DNA of 64,000 bases from Tetracentron sinense (GCA_015143295.1 CM026568.1:30884441-30948440); one strand, 5' to 3'. Positions 46,917 through 57,922 are shown, counted from the stretch's first letter. The notes: generated from the letters alone by a model not told the origin. Numbers and translations: made by a program.

Positions 46917-48203
46917 TACCAGGACGGTGTACAAAAGCGAGTTATTGTCGAAGACCAGCCATTAACGAAAGCTGAAACATACTTCGCCGATGCAAAGTTT
47001 TACACTGAGTGTGATACCCTTCCAAAATTACTTTCAATTTCGGTGCCATATTCCAACAAGAATCTCGCTGACAAAAGAAAATAGGTCTTCACCTCCCAAA
47101 CAGAGCCTCCTCTATCTACCAAATACCAAAAGAAGGAAGTGAATGTTAAATTGGTGTCAAAGCAAGGAGAGACGAGCAAGTCAACACCGACTTTTGAAAT
47201 CGTCCCCAAGCCAGTCTCGGTACTACGATACATTCCACAATCGCATCGAGAGCCAGGACAACTTCCTTTCGAAGCAATGCTGGAGGGGACAAAGCTCGCT
47301 CTCACCAAGCCGACTTAGACACCTTACAAGATGGATTGGTTCTTCCAGCGGTGCCGCTAATCAAGTCAAAAATCACAAATCCACCGATCATCAGATTTTC
47401 TGCATCTTTGTCAACTCTTGGTGAAAGTGAAAATAATTCAACTCAAGCAAGTTTTAACGGATGGTATGGACCTAAGATAGCAAAACTCTTTGAAAATCTG
47501 GGTATGGGAAAAGCGAGCCTAGACGTTTGGGCAAAGTTCTTCTTCTTGACCAAATTCACGGCCTAACAAAAATACAAACTAAACTTGTTAGAGGTGGAGA
47601 GAGTTTCTGTCAGTCGTTTTGGAGTTGGGATCTACACCAAATGTACCGATCAAGATCTCAGGAAAGAATACGGTATCTACTCAACACATTACAATCTAAG
47701 TTAATGATGAGTCTGAAGATACTACATCACGTCGTGGTTTTGTCTTCGATCGCATCGGCCAACACAACACTTCAATGTTTGAACGATTAGGAGCAAGAGA
47801 CAACACAACTTTGAATTTGCAAAAGCTTCTCAAGAATGTGAATCAGCACTTACTCGCTTGGGCTCACGAGAATAAATCGATGAGTCTACTCCTTAGAAGA
47901 AAACTCGAAAGCGACGTAGGCGAGGAAAGAAGGACGTTAGTCGTATAGACATCGATGAACCAAAAAGTATCATCCCATCCTAAATGAAACGACGAACAAT
48001 TCTTGAAGTGGTAGCTGAAGATACTTTGACAGTAAAGCAATGTACCATCATCTTCACTAAACGAAGAAAAAAAGCAGATGAAATAAAATATATTGTCACT
48101 GTCAACCACATCACTATTCAATAACCTCTGGAAGAAGAGCCGTCTTGCTTAGATGATGAAGTAAAAATCACTCATTCCTTCGAAGAAGGAGGACAAGCTA
48201 CCC
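46917..48203 (+). pseudogene. gypsy protease-RT linker, degraded
   Basis: Only short fragments are open. One piece (about 47455-47520) reads GWYGPKIAKLFENLGMGKAS, a segment resembling the linker that precedes RT in Tat elements. The rest is frame-broken with no domain that I can name. Confidence 0.5.
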
Positions 48204-49690
48204 GTGAATGAGCTCAAACAATTAAATCTTGGTACAGAAGAAGATCCATGCCCCATCTTTATTAGCACACTTCTAAGTTCAGAGGAAGAAGATGAATACT
48301 TCAAGTTACTGCAAGAGTACAAGGACGTGTTTGCCTGGACTTACAAGGAGATGCCCGGGCTTTACCCTAAAGTGGCGATCCACCACCTTGTTGTTAAACA
48401 TGGTGTTCACCCCATTAAGTAATTGCAACGTCGTTATCGACTTGAGTTGGTTCCACAAATCGAAGCTGAAATTAACAAGCTAATCGAAGCAGACTTCATT
48501 TGAGAAGTAAAGTATCCAACTTGGATTGCCAATTTCGTCCTGATCAAGAAGAAAAATGGGCAAATTCGAGTCCGCGTCAACTTTCGTGACCTGAACAATG
48601 CATGCCCTAAAGACGATTTCCCGTTGCCAATCACCGAACTCATGGTGGATGCGAAAATTGGGCATGAAGCCTTATCCTTCATGGACGGGTCATCTGGTTA
48701 CAATCAAATCAGGATGGCGCTAAAGGATGTAGAGTTCACAGCTTTTCGCACACCGAAGGGAATCTACTGTTACAGAGTATGCCATTTGGACTCAAGAATG
48801 CTGGTGCCACCTACCAACACGCTATACAGAAGATCTTTGATGACATACTACACACGAAGGTTGAATGTTACGTCGATGATTTGGTAGTGAAATCAAAAAG
48901 TAGAACGGATCATTTCCAAGCCTTTGCGACATCTTTGACAGGCTTCAGAGATACCAACTAGCGAAACCCACTAAAATGTGCATTTGGAGTCACTTCAGAC
49001 AAGTTTCTTGGGTTCATTGTTTGACATCGCAACATTGAGATTGACCAAACCAAGATCAAAGCCATCTAGAATATGCCGCAGCCTAAGAACATCCGTGAGC
49101 TCAAAGGTCTCCAAGGTCATCTCGCTTATATCCGGAGGTTCATCTCAAATCTAGTAGGACAGTGTCACCCCTTCAACAAGTTGATGAAGAAAGATGCAAT
49201 GTTTCATTGGGATGACACTTGCAAGAACGCTTTAAAGAGTATCAAAGAGTACCTTCTCAAACCACCAGTTTTAGCAGCACTTATCTCGGAAAAACTACTG
49301 ATCCTCTACATTAGCGCATAAGAACAGTCATTGGGGGCATTGCTCACACAAGAAAATCACGATGATAAGAAAAATGCGCTCTATTACTTGAGTCAAACTT
49401 TAGTGGGGGCAGAGTTAAACTACTCACCCATTGAAAAGATGTGTCTAGTTCTCATCTTCACAACAAAGAAGCTACGACATTACATGTTGTCACATACAAT
49501 TTGACTCATCTCTCAGGATGATCCAATCAAGTATATCATGACGAGACCAATTCTCTCGGGGAGACTCACTAAATGGGCTCTTCTTTTGCCAGAATTTGAA
49601 ATTTTCTACATTCCTCAAAAAGTAGTAAAAGGACAAGCACTAGGTGACTTTCTCGCAGATCACCCAATTCCGACAAGTGAGAACTATTTG
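48204..49690 (+). pseudogene. gypsy reverse transcriptase and first RNase H
   Basis: EYKDVFAWTYKEMPGLYPKV (48310-48370) starts RT, followed by NFVLIKKKNGQIRVRVNFRD (48530-48590), FPLPITELMVDA, FMDGSSGYNQIRMA (48680), then in another frame MPFGLKNAGATYQHAIQKIF and CYVDDLVVKS (48866-48895), which keeps the YVDD catalytic motif. The connection region (LKGLQGHLAYIRRFISNL) and the first RNase H (LGALLTQENHDDKKNALYYL, SPIEKMCLVL) run to FLADHPIP near 49676. Stops at 48421, 48502, 48961 and 49319 disrupt it. Confidence 0.9.
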
Positions 49691-50290
49691 AAGATCTACC
49701 TGATGAAGAGATATTCTATGTCGAGATTTTACCAGCTTGGAGAATGTTCTTTGATGGTGCTATTAGAAGAAATGCAGCGGGAGCGGGAGTTGTCTTCATT
49801 ACTCCACACAATGAAGTCTTACCTTTTTCCTTTACATTTACAGAACTATGTTCAAACAATGTGGCGGAGTACCAATCTCTCATCATTGGGTTGGAGCTAG
49901 CTCACGATATGCAACTTCATCAACTCGACGTATATGGTGACTCGAAGCTTGTTGTAAACCAACTCTTGATGGAGTATGAAGTTCGCAAGTCAGATCTCAT
50001 CCCCTATCACATGTATGCTACTCATCTCATAAACCAGATCGAGGATGTTACCATCAAACATGTACCTAGGAATGAGAAGAAGCAAGCCAACGCTCTGGCC
50101 AACCTCGCTGTAACATTGACTTTACCCGAGGAAGAAGCAATAATGGTTCTCATTTGTCGACGATGGATAATAACAAATATCGACACTGGAATACAAATAG
50201 AAAATGTCATCAAAGTGTTGGAGGTTGATGTTGAAGATTGGAAACAACCCCTCATTGACTATCTCAAGTTTGGAAATTTACCAGACGACT
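49691..50290 (+). pseudogene. gypsy second (archaeal-type) RNase H
   Basis: A 183-codon frame gives MFFDGAIRRNAAGAGVVFIT, then CSNNVAEYQSLIIGLELAHD and LDVYGDSKLVVNQLLMEYEV, with ANALANLAVTL near the end: the D-G, E, D-S and N-A-D/L-A-LA series of the extra RNase H that marks Tat/Ogre/Retand elements. The last conserved Asp of the series (usually ADALA) is N-A here. The frame reaches FGNLPDD and is cut by the solo LTR at 50291. Confidence 0.9.
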
Positions 50291-50520
50291 TGTAGAGCCC
50301 CAGACTTTTCCATGCTTAATACATGACACTTTCGTTGTCATCTTGCCTTTTAAGAGGTATGATTAATAAATGAGGAAGAATTTGGAAATTTCGAAATGTC
50401 AGAATTGTTCCTCTTCGAAGTACGAACACAACGCAAGTTGAATCGTCAAAATCGGACGAACGAGTCAAAAGATATGGCCAAAACAGTCTGTACCTGTAGG
50501 AAAACGTATACTGTGTGCAT

Positions 50521-50598
50521 CCGTTGTACAACTCACCACGGGCACGTTGTACAACTCACCACGGGCACGTTGTACAACTCACCACGGGCACGTTTGTA
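50521..50598 (+). repeat. Tandem repeat of GTACAACTCACCACGGGCAC
   Basis: Three near-perfect units of about 22-23 bp (TTGTACAACTCACCACGGGCACG) precede the 25-bp array inside solo LTR 2. Confidence 0.85.
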
Positions 50599-50925
50599 CA
50601 GCACAACGAGTTGGCACTATTCACAGCACAACGAGTTGGCACTATTCACAGCACAACGAGTTGGCACTATTCACAGCACAACGAGTTGGCACTATTCACA
50701 GTACAACGAGTTGGCACTATTCACAGCACAACGAGTTGGCACTATTCACAGCACAACGAGTTGGCACTATTCACAGCACAACGAGTTGGCACTATTCACA
50801 GCACAACGAGTTGGCACTATTCACAGCACAACGAGTTGGCACTATTCACAGCACAACGAGTTGGCACTATTCACAGCACAACGTGCTCGGCACTGTTCAC
50901 AACACAACGTGTTCAGCACTCGTGT
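50599..50925 (+). repeat. 25-bp tandem array, eleven near-identical units plus two degenerate
   Basis: The unit AGCACAACGAGTTGGCACTA plus TTCAC repeats at exactly 25 bp from about 50601 to 50875 with one variant (GTACAACG at 50701), then decays (GTGCTCGGCACTGTTCAC, GTGTTCAGCACT). Because 25 is not a multiple of 3 and the unit has no stop, all three plus frames stay open and spell cyclic versions of one 25-residue peptide. This is a coding-like artefact of the repeat. Confidence 0.95.
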
Positions 50926-51329
50926 TTTTACAGAAATTCCAGTAAGGGTATTATGGTCTTTGGTCGGTTACTCTTACCTTAAGAGTTTAACCCAAGCCTT
51001 TAGGGCTTCATTCGACACTTAGAGAGTTTGAGAGAATAGGAGAAAGGGGAGAAGGCGATTCCAACCTAGGGTTCCCATTTTGGAGAGAAATCAAAGGGTT
51101 TTGAAACCCTAGATCAACCTCCAGCCCATTTTTCTTCAAGATCAAGGCACAAACTCGTGAGGAGCATCTCCTCAAACTAGGGCAGCAGCTACACAGTCGT
51201 TTTGGAAAGGGGTTTCTTCCTCATTTCTTCAAGGTCGGTGCTTCTTACTACCCTCCTAGTTATAGTTCCTCTTTCCCCTTCTTTTCTCTTCATTTTCTTT
51301 CATTTACACATGTGCTATGAGATGGATAA

Positions 51330-51390
51330 ATGGTAAATGGTGAATGGTGAATGGTGAATGGTGAATGGTGAATGGTGAATGGTGAATGAA
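51330..51390 (+). repeat. 8-bp tandem repeat (GTGAATGG)n
   Basis: Seven or so direct copies of ATGGTGAATGGTGA-phase units lie inside solo LTR 2. Confidence 0.9.
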
Positions 51391-51864
51391 TGGGCGATTG
51401 GATGCCAATGGTTGTGTGTGATGAACAAATGGGGAAGGGCATTGTTCCAATAATGAATGTACATGTATGATTTGAGTAAAACCCATCTAGAAAAGCATGT
51501 TGTAGGGTAAATCCATAATGAACACACCATGTTTGATGAAATGCCAGGGTGAACACAGTGAGCTGAAAATCTGGAAATGCATGCCTAATAAATTATGAAT
51601 ATTGCTAGGGACTATGATAGTGTGTTTCCTGTTTTCCCATAATGCTATGAATACTACATTACTCAATCTTTGATGCTATATGTGTTGTGAAATTACCCAA
51701 ATGTCATCTTTAAATTTGAATGCAAGTATGTACACGGTTTCCACGAGCACGGCATGCATGGCATGATTTATCGAGGTTTTCAAGAACATGGTTAGAGGTG
51801 GGACATATCCTACGATATGTTTTACCTCGCTTTTCACAAGAAGACAAGAACCAACATTCCATGA

Positions 51865-52000
51865 GGGGTCTCCCCTCACTCACAAGTGCATATCATGAAG
51901 AAGGGTCTCCCTTCCCTCGCAAGTACATACATATCATAAAGAAGGGTCTCCCTTCCCTCGCAAGTGCATTACATAAAGAAGGGTCTCCCTTCCCTCTCAA
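51865..52000 (+). repeat. Tandem repeats of AAGGGTCTCCCTTCCCTCGC
   Basis: Three clear units and one partial unit spaced about 36-42 bp apart lie inside solo LTR 2. Each contains a short hairpin GGGTCTCCC. Confidence 0.8.
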
Positions 52001-52354
52001 GGCATCTCACAAGGACACCTCACAAGGATATCTCACAAGTTACATGATCACAAGCAAGCACGCATGACATGCATGACATGACACGACATACAAGAATCAA
52101 GCAAGATAGACATGACAAGCTTTCAAGTACAAAAAGATATTTCAAGTCAAGTCAAGCACACGATGTTTCAAGAGGATTTATCGGTTTTCTACGAATTACA
52201 AGCATGATTATAAACTGCTTTACTTCCTTGTATGATGTGAATTGTTTCCGTTTGACATATATGAATTGCTCCTGATTATGTATTGCTATTTCTACGCTAT
52301 AATTGTTGGTTAGTATTTAGTACCCGCTGAGTATTCCATGCTCAGCCGTACTTC

Positions 52355-52477
52355 TTTTGTCGGCAGGTTCTGAGGGAGCTGCTGCCCCATTTGATGTTTG
52401 TGCTCCTGGTCCATGGGTGGAAGAGGAGTACGCCGAGGAGCCTTTGGAGGAACCTCCCGTAGAGGGTTATCAGTAGG
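52355..52477 (+). other. Short acidic reading frame conserved between two solo LTRs (copy 2)
   Basis: Reads LLSAGSEGAAAPFDVCAPGP, then WVEEEYAEEPLEEPP, and stops at TAG near 52475. It matches the frame at 3838-3982 in register, including the AGS, FD(I/V)CA and GPW(x)EEEY parts, although the surrounding LTR sequence is strongly diverged. Confidence 0.45.
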
Positions 52478-52775
52478 TGGTGATTAGATTCTGAGTGGAT
52501 TAGCTGTGGGTGAGATGAGAGTTAGATTTATGTATTTTGGCGGGCATGTCCACTCTTTCGTATGGATTACTTTTTGTATAAACTTGGATTTGTGTATGTA
52601 TATACATAGAGGTTTGGTAGTCTTCCGCTGTGCTATGTTAGAGTATGTTTCCACTGTTTATATCCTTTATTGTATATGCTCTGTGGGTTTTGCAGGTTAG
52701 TTGTCAAGCAAGTCATGATTAGTCGTCCAAAGTTCACTCTAACTCCTAGGGTGGGTTTTGGGTCGCGACACGACT

Positions 52776-53968
52776 CGAAGCACATGACTGAAATACAGCG
52801 CTGTGCGCCCCGGTTCTTGTACTTCAACAATAGGCTTTACCGATGTTCTTTCAACTACGTCTTCATGAGATGTCTCGGAAATGATGAGGCTAGAGAAGCC
52901 TTAAAAGAAGCTCACTCCGGTGTATGTGGTGCTCATCAGTCTGGACTGAAACTCCACGACCAACTAAAGAGAATGGGGTACTACTGGTCAACTATGGTGA
53001 AAGATTCACTAGATCATGCCAAAAGATGTCAAGCATGCCAACTCCATGGAGACTTCATTTGCCAACCGCCTGAACCATTACATCCCACAGTTGCATCTTG
53101 GCCTTTTGATAGTTGGGGACTTGACGTTGTCAGACTACTCCCGAAGTCATCTAAGCAACATCTCTACATCTTGGCTACAATAGACTATTTCTCTAAATGG
53201 GTAGAAGTAGTTCCTCTTAAGGAAGTTAAGAAAGAAATGGTTGTGGATTTCATCAAAAACAACATTGTTTTCCACTACGGAGTCTCCCGTTACATAGTAA
53301 CGGATAACGGGAAGTCGTTCCAGAATGCTCTTATGGATCAATTTTGTGAAAAGTTTGACATCAAGCAGAGATACTCCACAATGTACAATGCACCAGCGAA
53401 TGGACTCGTTGAGGTTTTCAACAAAACTCTTTGCAAGCTTCTCGAGAAGGTCGTTTCTAAGTCAAAAAAGGACTAGCATGAACGAATCGCCGAACCACTT
53501 TGGGCATACCGAACGTCATATCGCACTCCTACATAAGCTATACCTTACTCACTGGTCTATAGAGTTGAAGCAATACTTCATTTGGAACATCAAATTCCAT
53601 CATTACAAATTGCAATTCAAGAAGGGTTCACAGATGATGATAGTATTAAATTATGTCTCGTTGAAGTCGAAGCTTTGGATGAGAAAATACTAGAAGCACA
53701 ACAACGTATCGAGTGCTATCAAGTTCACTTGTCTCGAGCTTTCAATAAGAAAGCCTAGCCTCGCTCTTTTCAAGTGAGAGATTTGGTACTTCCAGTTCGA
53801 CGACCTATTATCTTCACACATCGTTCTGGAGAGAAACTCGATCCCAAGTGGGACGGACTGCATGTGGTAAGAGAAGTCTACACCAACGATGCTTACCTCT
53901 TCTTAGCACCCGACGGAGTACGCCTCAGCCCTATCAACGGCAAGTTCCTCAAGCAATATTATCCATGA
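52776..53968 (+). pseudogene. gypsy integrase with C-terminal domain
   Basis: A 227-codon stretch contains the HHCC zinc finger (EAHSGVCGAHQSGLKLHDQL ... CQACQLHG), the catalytic core with WGLDVVRLLPKSS, ATIDYFSKWVEVVPL and VTDNGKSFQNALMDQF, and the region around NGLVEVFNKTLCKLLEKV where the catalytic Glu (N-G-x-x-E) is kept. A stop at 53474 and a frameshift break it. A later frame, 53774-53968, holds the C-terminal GDLVLP/GPH-like part (WDGLHVVREVYTNDAYLF). The order PR-RT-RH-aRH-IN confirms Ty3/gypsy. Confidence 0.92.
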
Positions 53969-54547
53969 CATTGTACGCTCCTTGACATGAGCATAAATTA
54001 TCCTTTAAAAAAAATATTAAAAAAACAATCGAATTACGTTAAGGCTTGATCCCACCATGGGTACGTAGGCAGCCTGTAAAGTTATATCAGGTGCAACCAC
54101 CATTTCAAAAAAAAAAATGTTCATCCACAAGTTCAAAAAAGGACTTCAAACAAAGAAAGGTTATAAAATAACATGAAAATTATACCTTTCATGGACAATG
54201 TGTTGATGTCATTGTCCTAGCTTCTAGGTGTTGAACAAGTGTATGCATCTATTCAACCTCCAAAGGTCATCTGCCAGGTCCGCCGTCGAAACAACATCTG
54301 GAAAGCGATGACAACTCTCTTTCTCTACTGGAGTCTTAGTATCCACATGACCCATTAAAGGGGTAAGGGTCCTGGAAATTGCAAATGTTCTTCTCAGACT
54401 TTGATGACGCGTCACTGCAACATCTGGAAGGGTCTTGGAAATTGCACATACTCTTCTTAGGCTTTGAATGACGCTTCATTGCAATGTTTGGAAAGCAAAT
54501 ACAACTTTTTTTCTCATAGGATCTTTCGAACTCAGAACTCAGAGACT
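53969..54547 (+). other. gypsy 3' untranslated region, first part
   Basis: This is noncoding. A GGGTACGTAGGCAGCCTG segment (54058-54075), typical after integrase in Tat elements, and a roughly 70-bp direct near-repeat around GGTCTTGGAAATTGCA (54368 and 54430) are visible. Confidence 0.6.
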
Positions 54548-55600
54548 GGGAGATCCGGACGTTGAGCTGGTACTGGACTGCGCTTCGGAAGGCTACCAAA
54601 GGATACGACCACTGACATCCTGGCCTGTGCAGACTTTGCTGGTAACCATCGTCGTGACAGGAGAAGAACTCAGAGATTGGGAGATCTGGAAGTTGACCCG
54701 GTACTAGACTACGCTTTGGAAGGATACTAGAGGACATTGTCATTGGCATCCTGGCCCACACAGACTTTGCTGGAAACCGTCGTCGTGATAGGATAAGAAC
54801 TCAGAAATTAGGAGATCTGAAAGTTGACCTGGTATTGGATTGCGCTTCAGAAGGATACCAGAGGATATGATCATTGGCATCCTGGCCTACGTAGACTTTG
54901 CTGGAAACCGTATTCATGACAGGAGAATAACTCAGAGACTAGGAGATTCGGACATTGACCCGGTACTAGACTGCGCTTCGGAAGGATACCAGAGGACATG
55001 GTCATTGGCATTCTGGCCCGTGCAGACTTTGCTGGAAACCGTCGTCGTGACAGGAGAAGAACTCAGAGATTGGGAGATCAGGAAGTCGACTTGGTACTGG
55101 ACTGCACTTCGGAAGGATGCCAGAGGACATGGTCATTGGCCTCCGGGCCCGCGCAAACTTTGCTGGAAATCGTCGTCGTGATAGGAGAAGAACTCAGAGC
55201 CTGGGAGATCTGGAAGTCGACTTGGTACTGGACTGCGCTTCGGAAGGATAATAGAGGACATGGTCATTTGCATCCCAGCCCGCGCAGACTTTGCTGGAAA
55301 CCATCGTCGTGACAGCAGAAGAACTCAGAGACTAGGAGATTCGAACGTTGACCCGGTACTAGACTTCGCTTCGGAAGGATACCAGAGGACATGATCATTG
55401 AGATTCTAGCCCGCGTAGACTTTGCTGGCAACCGTCGTCGTGACAGGAGAAGAACTCCGAAATTGGGAGATCTGGAAGTTGACCTGATACTGGATTGCAC
55501 TTCAGAAGGCTACCAGAGGACATCACCACTGGCATCCTGACCCGCGTAGTCCTTCGCTGGCGACCCTCATTGTGACGAGACAAGGACTCAAACTCAAAAC
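54548..55600 (+). repeat. 131-bp tandem repeat array, about eight units, in gypsy 3' UTR
   Basis: GGGAGATCTGGAAGTTGACC-like starts recur at about 54548, 54679, 54810, 54940, 55072, 55203, 55335 and 55466, with CGCTTCGGAAGGATACCAGA and GACTTTGCTGGAAACCGTCG in every unit. The units differ by several substitutions, and alternate units look more alike (GATCTGG versus GATTCGG starts), hinting at a two-unit higher-order pattern. Confidence 0.9.
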
Positions 55601-56617
55601 ATATTTTCTCTTTTGTTCTGATCACCAAACTATGCTGTTGGGAAGCCCTGAAAAAAAAAACATGTGTGTTATCAAGGCTATGAAGACAACTTACAAAGTT
55701 TCCGACTCTCTCTTGAATTTAGAATTCAAGACTTGACTCAAAAAATTCTAGGCCGAATATGACACCAATTTGGCAAAGCCAACGAAGGGTACAAAGGCAG
55801 CCACAAATTCCGCTACAAGCAAAGATGATCCTGCATGTCAAAAAAGGGGGTCATTCGTAGAGTGCTTGAATGCAAGAGAACAAAGATATTTCCAGTTTCC
55901 AATATCACGGCAACAAGGGTGGAGTTTAAAAAAAAATGTTTGGATAGGTATCAAGGTTACGAAGTGATGTTTTAAAAATAAAAATAAATTGTCATGTTAT
56001 GTCATAAGAAGATTCACGTATTCATAGTCATCTTCCTCTTTGAAATATGTTAACGGAAACAGACAACTACAATGATGTGCATAAAGGAAAGCTATATAGT
56101 GTGATGTCATGCTAAAATATGCTAGAAGTCAAACCTCAAAGCTGGACATAATAATGGTCAAGCTACAAATTACAAAAGCTACTGTACTCCTTTGTGGTTG
56201 TGCATACAGAAGATGCTAAACACCAAAGCACTGGAGGATGCGGCCGTATGTTCAGGCAATGGCTAGTTTGATTTTTTCTCGGTCCCAAGCTCGGTAGACA
56301 GTGAAGAGTCAAGACAATCCTCCATAAAATTATATATATAACAGACAAGGAGAATCCTTTTTCAAAGACGGGAAACAATCTCCGACAATAGACATTTCTT
56401 TTTTCCAAGATCCAAAAGAAATCTCTACCAAAAAAGAAGACAGTTTCTCCACAAAAATTTCTTTAACAGGTCTCTATGGGGAAGTTTCTCTACAAGGACG
56501 AAAAAAAAAATCTCAAAGCGGAAAAAACAAGTCCAACCAGAAAGACAGTTCTCTACCGACCAAAAAAGCAGGCTCAAGAGATGTGCTAACGTCACTCGGA
56601 GTATTGACACGCACTCT
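55601..56617 (+). other. gypsy 3' untranslated region, second part
   Basis: Noncoding stretch between the tandem array and the polypurine tract. No domain or further repeat is recognised. AT-rich and GA-rich patches occur. Confidence 0.6.
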
Positions 56618-56630
56618 TGAGGGGGCAATT
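56617..56630 (+). promoter_or_regulatory. Polypurine tract of gypsy element
   Basis: TTGAGGGGGCAATT immediately precedes the 3' LTR start TGTAGAACCC. It is the expected plus-strand primer position. Confidence 0.75.
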
Positions 56631-57499
56631 TGTAGAACCCTAAAAATTGTCCACTTTACAAAAAAGGCCCTACATGCCCGTAAAGTTAGAAAAGGACTTC
56701 TAAGACTGTGAAAAGGGCTCTACACAATTAAATTTGGCTCAATGGCAGAAAATGGGCATCTCGTGGCCCGGATTTGAGCACGAAGTAGAAAGCACAAAAT
56801 CCAAGATCAAGTCCAAATGGGCTCTCGATATCCCGGGTTTTGGGTATGAAGAAGAAAGCCCACAAATCCGAAGTCAAAGTTAAATGGGTCACACACCTAC
56901 TAAAATAGGTCCGTCCATGAAGAAGCCATAGACCTACCAAATGGGTCGGCCCGCTAACATTAAAGCTTTTATGGGCTTAAAACCACTAAAAGGAGTGGGA
57001 CCCACAAGATCTACATATCAAGAGTCTATAAATAAGACTCTCAAGCCAAAGAAAATGGGGAGATTCACAGACAATCAAGACAAGACCTCAAGAGAGAAAT
57101 CAAAGAAGAGACAAAAATTCGAGAAAAGAAGAAAATATCAAAGAAGGAACTCAAAGCTCTCCAAAGAAGAATCAAGTCAAAGTCAAAGCAGGTCTTCCAA
57201 AGAGAAAAGTACCTCCCTAGCTGGTAACGCACTAAGCATGGAAGGAATGATAAAGCTACTACCATCTTCAAAGAAGATCAAGTCAAAGCCAAAACCAAAA
57301 CCCGATTTTTACCAAAGAAAAGAAGTCACACAACTTCTTCAAGAGCGAGGAACACGCCCATTGGCACCTTGTTCTTGTCATCAAATTTATTTTTGAAACT
57401 CTAACTATTAATCAGAGAGTTATTTGAGAGTTTACCATTTTTAATATTAAATTGTTATTTGATCCTCTATTATTTCATTCGCGAAATTTTGTGTCAACA
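56631..57499 (+). repeat. 3' LTR of Tat-type gypsy element, 869 bp
   Basis: It matches the 5' LTR along its length with scattered substitutions and short indels, ends TTTTGTGTCAACA and is followed by the target duplication ACCAC (57500-57504). Confidence 0.95.
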
Positions 57500-57504
57500 A
57501 CCAC

Positions 57505-57545
57505 CATTTTCTGGCTTGAGTAGAGAGAATCCGAGGCCTTGTGGA
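57505..57545. mobile_element. Right remainder of the interrupted foldback MITE (copy 3)
   Basis: CATTTTCTGGCTTGAG and GAATCCGAGGCCTTGTGG are the complement of the left arm at 42747-42833, so this is the far end of the MITE split by the gypsy element. Confidence 0.75.
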
Positions 57546-57584
57546 AAATGTTATGAAGTAACGTCACCGAGTGGAATAATTGGT

Positions 57585-57830
57585 GTCATGCACTTATGGA
57601 GGGGATGGGATTTGATCTGGCTCTCGATCAAAATCATCTGGCCTAAGGCCATGTGGCGATAAAAAGGGGGAGGAGTCATTTCATTTCCCCTCTATTTTTT
57701 GACTTCTCTCCATTTGATATCTTCTCCTCTTTTTATCACCACATGTCAGTCGCAAAGGGGAGGCCAGATGATTTTGATCCGGCGAGAGCCAGATCAAATC
57801 CCATCCCCTTTTGGAGGGGAAACAAGAGGA
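57585..57830. mobile_element. Foldback MITE, core-conserved family, copy 4
   Basis: Arms GGGATGGGATTTGATCTGGC and GCCAGATCAAATCCCATCCC are perfect inverted repeats, with inner arms ATCAAAATCATCTGGCC / GGCCAGATGATTTTGAT. The core GGAGGAGTCATTTCATTTCC and TTTTGACTTCTCTCC corresponds to the other copies. The arms share nothing obvious with copies 1-3 while the core does. Confidence 0.75.
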
Positions 57831-57922
57831 CAAATCTTCTGTTAAGTACCTACTACTAAGTTTGGTATTATATTCTTTATTTTCTAGTTATTTGACAATT
57901 GCTAGTCTTACTCTCAGTCAAC

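Larger units (their letters stand above)
50291..52770 (+). mobile_element. Solo LTR, 2480 bp, same family as 2074-4273 (copy 2)
   Basis: Starts TGTAGAGCCCCAGAC, ends GGGTCGCGACA and is flanked by CGACT on both sides (50286-50290 and 52771-52775). It interrupts the gypsy pol between the second RNase H and the integrase; the pol reading resumes immediately after the duplication. It carries tandem arrays at 50521-50925, 51330-51390 and 51870-52000, and near the 3' end the same TGTCGGCAGGTTCT plus acidic reading frame as copy 1. Confidence 0.92.

Noticed and set aside
50599-50925. Short regular direct repeats that might be read as a CRISPR-like array
   Set aside because: Units are contiguous without unique spacers, and the host is a plant nuclear genome. 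The same applies to the 29-bp and 27-bp arrays at 3432 and 17607.
50396-51022. Long plus-strand open frames of 132-208 codons in all three frames with repeated HSTTSWHYSQHNELALFTAQ-type peptide
   Set aside because: They come entirely from a stop-free 25-bp tandem repeat inside a solo LTR; the period is not a multiple of three and the peptide is the same in each frame.
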